The translations under genes were made by a program, and so were the position numbers. Of a stretch of DNA of 64,000 bases, positions 18,078 through 25,781 are shown piece after piece. Every line of letters begins with the position of its first letter. Position 1 is the stretch's first letter. Source of the stretch: Ligaoa zhengdingensis (lineage in GTDB: Bacteria; Bacillota; Clostridia; Oscillospirales; Ruminococcaceae); the NCBI RefSeq assembly GCF_014384885.1, contig NZ_JACRST010000007.1, forward strand, positions 43,988 to 107,987, read 5' to 3'. The notes beneath the pieces were generated by a model that worked only from the letters and a program-made list of their open reading frames with translations, was not told where the DNA came from and made no database searches.

Positions 18078-19595
18078 ATGGATTCTATGACTACCCAACC
18101 GGCCGCAAATGAGGTGCTGCAGCCCAAGCGCAGGCGCAAACGTGGAATCGTATTCGGCATCATCGCGCTGGTGCTGGTGATCGCCTGTGTCGTTGTATTC
18201 CTGTTCCCAAGGGAGACACAGAGCACCATCTCCACCTATAAGGAAAGCCGCGTCACCCGCGGCGATATCACGGCGGGCATCAGCGAAACCGGGACTGTCT
18301 CAATCGACTATGAAACGGTGAAATATGAGATCAGCAACTCCAAGATGGACGATCTCGGGCTTTCGGTGAGCGTGCAGGAGGTCTATGTCAAGTCCGGCCA
18401 GAAGGTGGAGGCGGGCGACCCGTTGATCCTCATCTCCACCACCGATTTGCAGGAGCAGCTGGACAACGCTCAGCTCAGCTTGAAGCAGGCGCAGGCCAGC
18501 CTGACCCAGGCGCAGCTCGACCAGACCCTCAAAAAGCTGGACGCCGAATCCAACTATGAGACCAACAAAATTCTGGCTGAGAGTGCCGAGCAGACCTACG
18601 AGAACACCCTGAAATCGCTGGAAAACAGCATCACTCAGTATGAAAACGAGGTGCTCGACCTCAACAAACAGATCAAATACATCAAATCCTACTGTTACGG
18701 CGCGGGCGGCGGCGAATACAGCAGTAAGCACGAGAACCCCACCAAGTACACCGACGAACAGCTCGACGAGATGAGCGAGACGGCGATTAAAAACGTGCTG
18801 GAGGGCCTCAACGACGACCTGGATGTGGCCGAAACCGCACTGGAAAAGGCTCAGCTCGAGCTGGAGACCAAGCAGGCGCAGGCCAAGAACCAGCTCGATG
18901 CCGACACCTTTACCAGCGAGAACGCCAAGACCCTCTATGAAGTGGAGCTCTCACAGATCGAAAACAGCCTGTCGAGCGCTGAGCTCAAGGTGGAGAGCGC
19001 GCAGAACGATGTGGAGCAGTTCAGCGAATACCTGGCCAACAACGGCGTGATCACCTCGCCCATCTCGGGCACCATCATGACGCTGGGCTACTCCGCGGGG
19101 GATGAGCTGAGCAGCAACAACCCCATCGCCATCATCTCCAACCCGGCCGAGGCGTACATCTCGGTTTCGATCGTGCAGGAGGATATCACCACCCTGGAAC
19201 TCGGCCAGGAGGCGTCGATCACCCTGGACGCCTTCCCCGACGATGTGTTCACCGGTACGCTGGACAGCATGTCGGTGCAGCCCTCGCGGTCAGGCGGTTC
19301 CACCGTGAGCTATACGGTCGATTCGCGCTTTGATAGCCCGAGCGACAAGTTCTTCGAGGGCATGACCGGCACCGTCACCTTCATCACCAACCAACTCAAG
19401 GATGTGCTGATGGTGACCAACCGCGCCATCACCAACAACAACGGGGTACAGACGGTCAAGGTGAAGCACGACGACGGCACAATTGAGGAGCGCGAAATCA
19501 CCACCGGCTTTTCGGATGGGCGCAATGTGGAAGTGACCAGCGGCCTGGAGGAAGGCGAAGTCGTGCTGATCGAAAGCCAGGTGGTCAGCAGATGA
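18078..19595 (+). CDS. Membrane fusion / efflux adaptor protein (MacA/HlyD type)
   Basis: This 505-residue protein has a short basic cytoplasmic N-terminus and one membrane segment (about residues 24-46). A lipoyl-like first half follows (VYVKSGQKVEAGDPL), then a long alpha-hairpin coiled coil (about 120-330, rich in Gln, Glu, Lys, Leu). The second lipoyl half and beta-barrel region contain ITSPISGTIMTLGYSAGDE, and a C-terminal SGLEEGEVVLIES is typical of RND/MacA adaptors. GAAGGAGG precedes ATG 18078. Its stop overlaps the next gene's start by four bases. It would link the MacB-like transporter to an exit path or to the cell wall in this monoderm. Confidence 0.88.
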   Translation: MDSMTTQPAANEVLQPKRRRKRGIVFGIIALVLVIACVVVFLFPRETQSTISTYKESRVTRGDITAGISETGTVSIDYETVKYEISNSKMDDLGLSVSVQEVYVKSGQKVEAGDPLILISTTDLQEQLDNAQLSLKQAQASLTQAQLDQTLKKLDAESNYETNKILAESAEQTYENTLKSLENSITQYENEVLDLNKQIKYIKSYCYGAGGGEYSSKHENPTKYTDEQLDEMSETAIKNVLEGLNDDLDVAETALEKAQLELETKQAQAKNQLDADTFTSENAKTLYEVELSQIENSLSSAELKVESAQNDVEQFSEYLANNGVITSPISGTIMTLGYSAGDELSSNNPIAIISNPAEAYISVSIVQEDITTLELGQEASITLDAFPDDVFTGTLDSMSVQPSRSGGSTVSYTVDSRFDSPSDKFFEGMTGTVTFITNQLKDVLMVTNRAITNNNGVQTVKVKHDDGTIEEREITTGFSDGRNVEVTSGLEEGEVVLIESQVVSR

Positions 19596-20950
19596 TCTTT
19601 TCAGAAATTCTGCGCCTGGTTTGGATCAATATCCTGGAAAATAAATTCAAGGTCCTGCTCACCTCACTCGGCGTGATTGTGGGCGCGGCCACCATCGTGA
19701 TGGTCATTGCGATCGGTAAGGGCGGCCAGCAGGATGTGGCCGACCAGTTCAAAAACCTGAGCGCCGGTGCGATCGAGGTGGTTTCCAACAACTCCTCCAA
19801 CAGCGGCTTCGGCGGCATGGGCGGCGGTTTCGGCGGTCCTCCCGGTATGGGCGGCGGAGGCGGCGGGATGCGCATGAGCGGCGGCGGTGGCTTTTCCGGC
19901 GGCGGTTTCCCCGGCGGCATGGGTGGCGGCATGATGATGGGCGGCTTCCCCGGCGGGATGCCCGGCTTGGAATCCACCCTGAACGTCACCTTTGACGAGG
20001 ACGATATCGACGAGCTGGAACTGTTTGTGCCGGGGCTCTCCTCAATCAGCTTGTCAGTAAACGGCAAATACGACGTGCTCGGCGGCGATCTGGACGAAGC
20101 GGTCTCCACCACTGTGGCAGGGGTGCTGCCCAACTATCAGGAGGTGTCCAACCTCAGCGTGATGCTCGGCGAGTTCTTCACCGATGAGGATAACGAGAAT
20201 AAGAACAAGGTCTGCGTGCTGGGCTACCAGGTTGCGAGCGATCTGTTCGACAACGTGGCGGAGGCCTACGACAGCGTCATCAACGTGGACGGCCGCAGCT
20301 ACACGGTCATCGGCGTGCTCTCCGAGATGGGCTCGATGATGAGCGGTATCAGCCCGGACGAGGCGGTCTATCTGCCCTACCGCACCAGCCTCAAGTACAT
20401 CTTTGGCACCAGCGCCAATCCGCAGATCACGGCGGTGGCGGCCGATGTGAACGACGTGCCCACCATCAAGGAGAATATCGAGACGGTGCTCACCACCACC
20501 TATCCGGGCGCGAGCTTCACCATCACCGACGCGGGCAGCAAGATGGAAGCCGCCAGCGAGAGCGCGGACACCCTGTCGATGCTGCTCATCGCGGTGGCCA
20601 GCATCGTGTTCGTGGTGGGCGGCATCGGCATTATGAACGTGTTGTTCGTCACCGTCAAGGAGCGCACCCGCGAGATCGGCATCCTCAAGGCGCTGGGCAG
20701 CTCCAAGGGCGATATCCTGTTGGAGTTCCTGCTGGAGGCGGCCTGCATCGGCGTGTTCGGCGGCGTGGTGGGCGTGGCCTTGGGCTTTGGCCTGATGCCG
20801 GTGGTCGGCAACTTCATGACTGTACTGCCCACCACGGCTTCGGCGATTCTCGCGCTGCTGTTCGCGGTGCTCACCGGCACCCTGTTCGGCTTTTATCCGG
20901 CGCTCAAGGCGTCCAAATTGGTGCCGATCGAGGCGCTCAACCAAGAGTAA
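19592..20950 (+). CDS. MacB-like ABC transporter permease with Gly/Met-rich insert
   Basis: This 452-residue permease has an N-terminal membrane segment, an extracytoplasmic MacB core region and three C-terminal membrane segments (about 320-345, 375-400, 410-440). Typical motifs are GVIVGAATIVMVIAIGKGGQ, NVLFVTVKERTREIG and LLEFLLEAACIGVFGG. A low-complexity insert at about 70-128 is built almost only of Gly, Met, Phe and Pro (GGMGGG and GGGMMMGG repeats). The start codon overlaps the adaptor stop (ATGA). The fused ATPase of E. coli MacB is absent; the ATPase is a separate gene downstream. Such systems export peptides or drugs by mechanotransmission. Confidence 0.88.
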   Translation: MIFSEILRLVWINILENKFKVLLTSLGVIVGAATIVMVIAIGKGGQQDVADQFKNLSAGAIEVVSNNSSNSGFGGMGGGFGGPPGMGGGGGGMRMSGGGGFSGGGFPGGMGGGMMMGGFPGGMPGLESTLNVTFDEDDIDELELFVPGLSSISLSVNGKYDVLGGDLDEAVSTTVAGVLPNYQEVSNLSVMLGEFFTDEDNENKNKVCVLGYQVASDLFDNVAEAYDSVINVDGRSYTVIGVLSEMGSMMSGISPDEAVYLPYRTSLKYIFGTSANPQITAVAADVNDVPTIKENIETVLTTTYPGASFTITDAGSKMEAASESADTLSMLLIAVASIVFVVGGIGIMNVLFVTVKERTREIGILKALGSSKGDILLEFLLEAACIGVFGGVVGVALGFGLMPVVGNFMTVLPTTASAILALLFAVLTGTLFGFYPALKASKLVPIEALNQE

Positions 20951-20963
20951 GGGGGATTGCAGC

Positions 20964-21593
20964 ATGAAAAAACGATGGTTGCCTGTGGCGGTCTCGTTGG
21001 CGCTTGTGCTGGGCGGGTGCGCCCGGTTTGGGGCGTCCTCCTCCTCGTCCTCGGCGAGCTCCCTGCCGGAAAACGCCGAGACGGTGTACGGCCGGGTTTC
21101 CTACGTGAGCGGCAACGATTTCACCCTGGCGCTGGGCACTTATGGCGCGGTGGGTCAGGGCGGCGCGTACAACGGGGGGGACGACAAAGAGGAGGACAAC
21201 GGCCGCGGAGCGGGGGAATCCTCCCGCGGTCAGCGCGGCCAGCGGAGCGGCGGCTCCGGTTCCGGCCAAGCGGGCGGGTCCGGTGGCCAAGGGGACTTCA
21301 ACGGGGGAGGCGAAATGCCTACCGATGGCGCACCGGCGGGTGATCTGCCCGCAGATATGCCAGACTTTGCCGGTGGGGAAGCCGGCGAGGCCGGGGGAGG
21401 CCAGGCCGCCCAGCGCTTCACCGAAACCGGCGAGGAGCTGGAGATCCGCATCCCGGTGGGCACGCCGATCTATTACGGCACCCTCAAGGTGGACTTTTCC
21501 CAGATCCAGATCGATTACGTCATCAGCGTATCCACCATACCGGACAGCGACGGCGAACCGGTGGTGATCGCAGCAGAAATACTTTCCACATAA
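20964..21593 (+). CDS. Gly-rich lipoprotein of the export operon
   Basis: This 209-residue protein has a lipoprotein signal peptide with lipobox LGGC (Cys19), a Ser-rich start, and a YGRVSYVSGNDFTLALG segment. A Gly/Gln/Asp-rich low-complexity stretch (about 60-150) follows, and a conserved-looking C-terminal part about 60 residues long starts LEIRIPVGTPIYYG. It lies between the permease and ATPase genes, 13 bases from each neighbour, so it should act with the exporter on the outer face of the membrane. Its Gly-rich stretch echoes the insert in the permease. Function unknown. Confidence 0.78.
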   Translation: MKKRWLPVAVSLALVLGGCARFGASSSSSSASSLPENAETVYGRVSYVSGNDFTLALGTYGAVGQGGAYNGGDDKEEDNGRGAGESSRGQRGQRSGGSGSGQAGGSGGQGDFNGGGEMPTDGAPAGDLPADMPDFAGGEAGEAGGGQAAQRFTETGEELEIRIPVGTPIYYGTLKVDFSQIQIDYVISVSTIPDSDGEPVVIAAEILST

Positions 21594-21606
21594 AGGGGGA
21601 TGCGCT

Positions 21607-22281
21607 GTGGAACATCTGATTACAATGCGCGGCATCAACAAATCCTATGCGATGGGGCAGGAACGCCTGTTGGTGCTCAAAGATATCAACCTGACGGTGG
21701 AAAAGGGCGAGTTTCTCGCCATCCTGGGGCCGTCTGGGTCGGGAAAATCCACGCTGATGAACATCATCGGCTGCATGGATAACTTCGACAGCGGCGAGTA
21801 TATCCTGGACGGCAACGCCATCCAGACGATGAAGGATTCCCAGCTCACCAAGATCCGCAACCGCGAGATCGGCTTTATCTTTCAGCGGTACCAGCTTATC
21901 CCCAGCTACAATGTGCTGCAAAATGTGATGATCCCGCTGATTATCCGGGGGTACACCCGCCGCGAGGCGATGCCCATCTGCCGCGAGAGCCTGCGGTCGG
22001 TCGGGCTGGACGAACGGCGGCACCACAAGCCCAACGAGCTTTCGGGCGGCCAGCAGCAGCGCGTCGCCATCGCGCGCGCGCTCATCGGCAACCCGAACAT
22101 CCTGCTGGCCGACGAACCCACCGGCGCGTTGGATACCGCCACAGGCAGCGAGGTGCTGGAGCTCTTCCAGCAGCTCAATGAGCAGGGCCACACCATCATC
22201 ATGATTACCCACGACCTCAACGTGGCCAGCCACGCCAAACGGGTGGTGCGCATCGTGGACGGCCAGCTCTTCACTCAATAA
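21607..22281 (+). CDS. ABC transporter ATP-binding protein (MacB/LolD type)
   Basis: This 224-residue ATPase starts with GTG at 21607. It has Walker A GPSGSGKST, Q-loop FIFQRYQLIPSYNVLQNV, signature LSGGQQQR, Walker B ILLADEPTGALD and switch His in ITHDLNVA. The sequence type matches the LolD/MacB subfamily that pairs with FtsX-like permeases. It is the fourth gene of the adaptor-permease-lipoprotein operon and is followed by a strong terminator. Confidence 0.93.
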   Translation: MEHLITMRGINKSYAMGQERLLVLKDINLTVEKGEFLAILGPSGSGKSTLMNIIGCMDNFDSGEYILDGNAIQTMKDSQLTKIRNREIGFIFQRYQLIPSYNVLQNVMIPLIIRGYTRREAMPICRESLRSVGLDERRHHKPNELSGGQQQRVAIARALIGNPNILLADEPTGALDTATGSEVLELFQQLNEQGHTIIMITHDLNVASHAKRVVRIVDGQLFTQ

Positions 22282-22285
22282 AAAA

Positions 22286-22322
22286 GCGCCCCGCCCCGGC
22301 CAGAATTGCCGGGGCGGGGGCT
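22286..22322. terminator. Bidirectional terminator
   Basis: A 15-base-pair GC-rich stem lies between the ABC operon and the convergent small gene. AAAAAA on its left gives a T-run on the minus strand; the plus-strand side has only a weak T tract. Confidence 0.85.
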
Positions 22323-22348
22323 GCTTTATAAAAAGAAAGGCCCGAAGA

Positions 22349-22525
22349 TCATTCCTCTTCGACCACGACTTCGCCGTACTCCTCTTCGTATATCGCCATA
22401 TAATTTTTTAAAATGAATTCAATTTCTTTATTGTAAGAGCGAATATTTTTATTTGCAAGATATTTGAGTTTTTTCGCCAAGGTATGTTCCAGCCGCAGCG
22501 GATAAGGGCTTTCTTGTTTTACCAT
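22349..22525 (-). CDS. Small ribbon-helix-helix (Arc-like) DNA-binding protein
   Basis: This 58-residue ORF starts with ATG at 22525, eight bases behind GGGGAGG. The pattern YPLRLEHTLAKKLKYLANKN followed by SYNKEIEFILKNYM is that of an Arc/MetJ ribbon-helix-helix: one short strand and two helices with alternating hydrophobic positions. The C-terminus is very acidic. It has its own promoter at 22547-22576 and ends at the bidirectional terminator. It is AT-rich compared with its surroundings, as are the next 1.1 kb, which suggests mobile origin. It could regulate itself or be an orphan antitoxin; no toxin partner adjoins it. Confidence 0.7.
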   Translation of the reverse strand: MVKQESPYPLRLEHTLAKKLKYLANKNIRSYNKEIEFILKNYMAIYEEEYGEVVVEEE

Positions 22526-22546
22526 CGCGGTCGCCTCCCCTTCTCA

Positions 22547-22576
22547 ATTATATCATTGCGCTGCTTCTCAAATCAA
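22547..22576 (-). promoter_or_regulatory. Promoter of the Arc-like gene
   Basis: On the minus strand TTGATT (22571-22576) and TATAAT (22547-22552) are separated by 18 bases. Confidence 0.7.
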
Positions 22577-22629
22577 CGATAGAATAAGAGAGAAAAAGAA
22601 TCTAAGCGGAAAGAGCGATGGGGAAGGCA

Positions 22630-22658
22630 TTGACAGATAAAAAAATTATCACTATAAT
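22630..22658 (+). promoter_or_regulatory. Consensus promoter of the antitoxin RNA
   Basis: A perfect TTGACA (22630-22635), 17-base spacer and perfect TATAAT (22653-22658). No reading frame follows within the short transcript it would make. Confidence 0.88.
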
Positions 22659-22664
22659 AAATAT

Positions 22665-22752
22665 AAAGGGATACTGTCGACAGACGGTCAGCCCGAAAGA
22701 AAATAGCTAAAGAATAGCCGCTTCTTTTTGACTGGGAAGGCGGCTATTTTTT
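22665..22752 (+). ncRNA. Antisense RNA, type I antitoxin candidate
   Basis: From the consensus promoter an RNA of about 88 bases would start near 22665 and end at the hairpin AATAGCCGC/GCGGCTATT (22712-22747) followed by a T7 run. It runs opposite to the 3' part of the small hydrophobic-peptide gene and would pair with its mRNA over the shared terminator region. This is the arrangement of txpA/RatA-type antitoxins. Its 5' part contains the self-complementary CTGTCGACAG at 22674-22683. Confidence 0.75.
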
Positions 22753-22823
22753 TGCTCTGAAACAGAGCAATCACGCCAATGATTACAAGACAAAAGCTGA
22801 AAAGAGCCTCATATGTAACCATC
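22688..22823 (-). pseudogene. Hol-Tox / TxpA-like type I toxin gene, apparently frameshifted
   Basis: The ATG at 22823 has a good GGGGGTG ribosome binding site and encodes MVTYEALF, the characteristic start of putative holin-like toxins (Hol-Tox). After that the frame encodes unrelated polar residues and stops at 22707 (38 residues). Shifting by one base at a run of five T restores a hydrophobic helix (SFCLVIIGVIALF) and a basic tail (VKKKRL), the expected rest of the toxin. Reading from a second ATG at 22813 (stop 22688) also gives the hydrophobic peptide, 41 residues long, but its ribosome site is badly spaced. So either the toxin is inactivated, the run is a sequence error, or the later start is used. 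Confidence 0.7.
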
Positions 22824-22886
22824 CGGCATCACCCCCTCTCGTGGGGAGTGGCTAACCGCCTGCCGTTTGCGACAGTATCCGTGCTT

Positions 22887-22915
22887 ATAATAGCATAAAG
22901 GACAGATTGTTTCAA
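22887..22915 (-). promoter_or_regulatory. Promoter of the toxin gene
   Basis: On the minus strand TTGAAA (22910-22915) and TATTAT (22887-22892) are 17 bases apart. The transcript would begin near 22880 with GGATACTGTCG, the same sequence found at the 5' end of the opposing antitoxin RNA. Confidence 0.8.
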
Positions 22916-22925
22916 TTTTTAACGC

Positions 22926-22961
22926 AAAAAAGGCGGGGCCCGCATGGAGCTCCGCCTTTTT
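22926..22961. terminator. Bidirectional terminator
   Basis: Stem GGCGGGGC/GCTCCGCC (one G-U pair) is flanked by A6 on the left and T5 on the right. It ends the Cys-rich gene on the minus strand. Confidence 0.75.
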
Positions 22962-22979
22962 ATGAGGCAGACGCCAATA

Positions 22980-23162
22980 TTAAAAAGTGGAGTCTTCTAA
23001 TTCATAGCGATACAGAAGCTCCTCTCTTTTTTGTTTCAGATAGGATTCTTCGGGGGTAATATAGATGCAATCCTCACATGACCCACGTATATCTAACGTA
23101 ATGCCATCCAAAGTACATTGATTTTGATTCCAGTAAATGCAAAATAAATTTTGACAAATCAT
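22980..23162 (-). CDS. Small Cys-rich protein, unknown
   Basis: This 60-residue protein starts at 23162 behind GAGGTGAT. Five Cys lie in the first 33 residues (C3, C8, C16, then a C-x2-C pair in GSCEDCIYI), a possible metal-binding knuckle; the rest is charged and helical. Small proteins of this type are common next to regulators in clostridial mobile regions. It is divergent from an XRE-type regulator and shares its operator region, so the two are probably co-regulated. Function unknown. Confidence 0.65.
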   Translation of the reverse strand: MICQNLFCIYWNQNQCTLDGITLDIRGSCEDCIYITPEESYLKQKREELLYRYELEDSTF

Positions 23163-23179
23163 AATATCACCTCGTATAA

Positions 23180-23220
23180 ATTATAGTCCAAATTTGAACA
23201 ATGTTCAATATGCGGACTAT
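23180..23220. promoter_or_regulatory. Shared operator and divergent promoters
   Basis: Nested inverted repeats span 23183-23220: outer arms ATAGTCC/GGACTAT and an inner near-perfect palindrome TTGAACAATGTTCAA (23194-23208). The palindrome arms serve as -35 elements in both directions. On the minus strand TTGAAC (23203-23208) and TATAAT (23180-23185) are 17 bases apart; on the plus strand the -10 is weaker. This is the layout of an autoregulatory switch for the adjacent XRE protein. Confidence 0.7.
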
Positions 23221-23247
23221 TCGGTAGACTGATAATAGGTGATAAAA

Positions 23248-23469
23248 ATGATTATTTATGACCCTTTATGGAAAACGCTAAAGGATAAGGGAATCACAAA
23301 ATATGCGTTAATTTATAAATATGGCTTTAGTAGCAACACGATCCATCGGCTGCGGCATAACGGCGGAATATCTACGGCACTAATCAATGATTTGTGTCTG
23401 TTGTTAAATTGCAGGGTTGAGGATATTCTGCTTTTTGTACCGGAAGAAAAAGAAAATCAAAAAGAATAA
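23248..23469 (+). CDS. XRE/Cro-type regulator
   Basis: This 73-residue helix-turn-helix protein starts at ATG 23248, five bases after AGGTGAT; an in-frame GTG at 23239 overlaps the ribosome site and is less likely. The helix-turn-helix is KYALIYKYGFSSNTIHRLRHNG, and the C-terminal helix LLLNCRVEDILLFVPE is typical of the Cro/C1 group in mobile elements. It is divergent from the Cys-rich gene, with an operator in between. It is AT-rich, unlike the host genes. Confidence 0.82.
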   Translation: MIIYDPLWKTLKDKGITKYALIYKYGFSSNTIHRLRHNGGISTALINDLCLLLNCRVEDILLFVPEEKENQKE

Positions 23470-23512
23470 GCTGCTCAGTTCCAAAAGGAAACTGGGCAGC
23501 TTATTCTTTTTC
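23465..23512. terminator. Bidirectional terminator between XRE gene and metal ATPase
   Basis: A long stem, AATAAGCTGCTCAGTT against AACTGGGCAGCTTATT with one G-U pair, is followed by CTTTTTCT. Confidence 0.8.
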
Positions 23513-23516
23513 TATC

Positions 23517-25748
23517 CTACAGCTTTTTCACACGCAGGGCGCGCATCGAGTTGAGAATTGCGATCACCGAAACGCCCACGTCGGCGAACACCGCCTCCCA
23601 CATGGTGGAGAGGCCGAACGCCACCAGCACCAGCACCGCCACCTTGACGAGCAGCGCAAACACGATATTCTGCTTGACAATGCGCAGGGTGCGGCGGGAG
23701 ATGCGCATCGCGGTTGCGATGCGGGAGGGTTCGTCGGTCATCAGCACCACGTCGGCGGCCTCGATGGCCGCGTCGGAGCCGAGCGCCCCCATGGCGATGC
23801 CGATGTCGGCCCGCGCCAGCACCGGCGCGTCGTTGATGCCGTCGCCCACAAAGGCGAGCTTGCCCTTGGCCGATTTGCCGTCCAGCAGCCGCTCCACCTG
23901 GTCCACCTTGTCGCCGGGCAGCAGCTCGGCGTGCGCCTCGTCCAGGCCGAGCTCGCGCGCAACCGCCTGGGCGACCGCGTCCGCGTCGCCGGTGAGCATC
24001 ACCGTTTTTTTCACGCCCGCGGCCTTCAGGTCGGCGATCGCCCGTTTGGCGTCCGGCTTCACCCGGTCCGCGATCACGATCGCACCCAGATACCGGCCCT
24101 CCTCGGCCAGGTACACCACCGTGCCCGCTTCGGGGATTTCCGGCGCGTCGATCTTGTGCTCCGCCATCAGGCGGCGGTTGCCCGCGAGCACCAGCTTGCC
24201 GTCCACCTGGGCGGATACGCCGTGCCCGCCCGCCTCGGTCACATCGGTCACGCGGGTTTCATCCGGCTGTTTGCCGTAGGCCGCGCGGATCGATTGGGAG
24301 ATGGGGTGGTTGGAATAGACCTCGGCGCAGGCTGCGCGTTCTAGCAGGGAAGCGGCGGCCGGGTCGTTCTGCGCGGGATCCAGCCGCCCGCCGCCGGCCG
24401 GATACACCGCGCTGACCGCGAATTTCCCCTCGGTGAGGGTGCCGGTCTTGTCGAATACCACGACCTCGGTGCGGGCCAGCGCCTCCAGATAGTTGCCGCC
24501 CTTGATGAGCACGCCCCGGCGGGACGCGCCGCCGATGCCGCCGAAGAACCCCAGCGGGATCGAGATGACCAGCGCGCAGGGGCAGGAGACCACCAGGAAG
24601 GAGAGCGCGCGGTAGACCCATTCGCCCCATGTGCCCAGGCCGGCGAGCGGGGGGATCACCGCCAGCAGCACCGCCAGACCCACCACGATGGGGGTGTAGT
24701 AGCGCGCGAACTTGGTGATGAAATTCTCGGCGCTGGCCTTTTTGCTGCCCGCGTTCTCCACCAGATCGAGAATTTTTGAGACGGTGGATTCGCCGAATTC
24801 GCGCGTGACGCGGATGTGCAGCAGGCCGGTGAGGTTGATACAACCGCTGAGCACCTCGTCCTGCTCCTTTACCTCGCGGGGCAGCGATTCCCCGGTGAGG
24901 GCCGAGGTGTCCACCGTGGAATTGCCCTCGATGACCACGCCGTCCAGCGGGATTTTTTCGCCCGCCTTGACCACCATCACGTCGCCGATCTCGACGTCCT
25001 CCGGCGCCCCGGTCACGATCTCGCCGTCCACCAGCACATTGGCATAATCAGGGCGGATGTCCATCAACCCGGCGATCGACCGGCGCGACCGGCTGACCGC
25101 GTAGTGCTGGAACAGCTCGCCGATCTGATAGAACAGCATGACCGCGACCCCTTCGGGATATTCGCCGATCACGAACGCGCCCGCCGTCGCGATGGACATC
25201 AGGAAGTTTTCGTCGAACACCTTGCCGCGGAAGATGCCGCGCAGGGCCTTCCACAGGATATCGTAGCCGATAAAGAGGTAGGCGATCAAATACATCAGCA
25301 GCTCGGAGAGAAAGGACATCTCGTCGCGCATGAACATGGCCGCCACCAGGATCACCGCGCACCCCACAATGCGGATGATCTGCTCCCGCAGGTAGGCCCT
25401 GTCGCGTTCGCCGCTGTCCGCGGGGGAGCTGCCGCCGCCTTCGCAGGCGCTGCATTCGTAGCACTCCTGGCAATCGCAGTGGTCGTGGTCGTGCGTATGC
25501 TGTTTGGCGCGGCGCTTGCCGTCCCCTGTTTCCTCGGTGAGCTCCACACCCGGTTCCAGCTCGGCGATGGTGGCGCGGGTGCGTTCCAGCACCGCTTCAT
25601 ACTGCTCTTCGGGGGCCTCCAACACCAGGCGCTTTGCCATAAAATTGATCGATGCGCTTGAAACCTGCTCCAGCCCACCGATTGCGCGCTCCAGCTCGGC
25701 CGCACAGTTGGCGCAGTCGAGCCCTTCCAGATGATAATACTTTTTCAT
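23517..25748 (-). CDS. cadA: Heavy-metal P1B-type ATPase (cadmium/zinc/lead efflux, CadA-like)
   Basis: This 743-residue P-type ATPase pumps Zn, Cd or Pb out of the cell. The start at 25748 is chosen because AGGAG sits seven bases upstream. Order: a heavy-metal-associated domain with LDCANCAAELE (Cys12 and Cys15), a His/Cys-rich loop at about 80-110 (HTHDHDHCDCQEC) that probably binds metal, membrane helices, and the actuator TGES. Then come the CPC motif SCPCALVIS, the phosphorylation site DKTGTLTEG, and hinge GDGINDAPVLARADIG. The CPC motif and following membrane segments suit subtype P1B-2. The ArsR-type regulator gene is 33 bases upstream on the same strand, so the pair is a metal-induced operon. 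Confidence 0.94.
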   Translation of the reverse strand: MKKYYHLEGLDCANCAAELERAIGGLEQVSSASINFMAKRLVLEAPEEQYEAVLERTRATIAELEPGVELTEETGDGKRRAKQHTHDHDHCDCQECYECSACEGGGSSPADSGERDRAYLREQIIRIVGCAVILVAAMFMRDEMSFLSELLMYLIAYLFIGYDILWKALRGIFRGKVFDENFLMSIATAGAFVIGEYPEGVAVMLFYQIGELFQHYAVSRSRRSIAGLMDIRPDYANVLVDGEIVTGAPEDVEIGDVMVVKAGEKIPLDGVVIEGNSTVDTSALTGESLPREVKEQDEVLSGCINLTGLLHIRVTREFGESTVSKILDLVENAGSKKASAENFITKFARYYTPIVVGLAVLLAVIPPLAGLGTWGEWVYRALSFLVVSCPCALVISIPLGFFGGIGGASRRGVLIKGGNYLEALARTEVVVFDKTGTLTEGKFAVSAVYPAGGGRLDPAQNDPAAASLLERAACAEVYSNHPISQSIRAAYGKQPDETRVTDVTEAGGHGVSAQVDGKLVLAGNRRLMAEHKIDAPEIPEAGTVVYLAEEGRYLGAIVIADRVKPDAKRAIADLKAAGVKKTVMLTGDADAVAQAVARELGLDEAHAELLPGDKVDQVERLLDGKSAKGKLAFVGDGINDAPVLARADIGIAMGALGSDAAIEAADVVLMTDEPSRIATAMRISRRTLRIVKQNIVFALLVKVAVLVLVAFGLSTMWEAVFADVGVSVIAILNSMRALRVKKL

Positions 25749-25781
25749 ATCCATTCTCCTGTCGATTGAATTGGATGGCAC

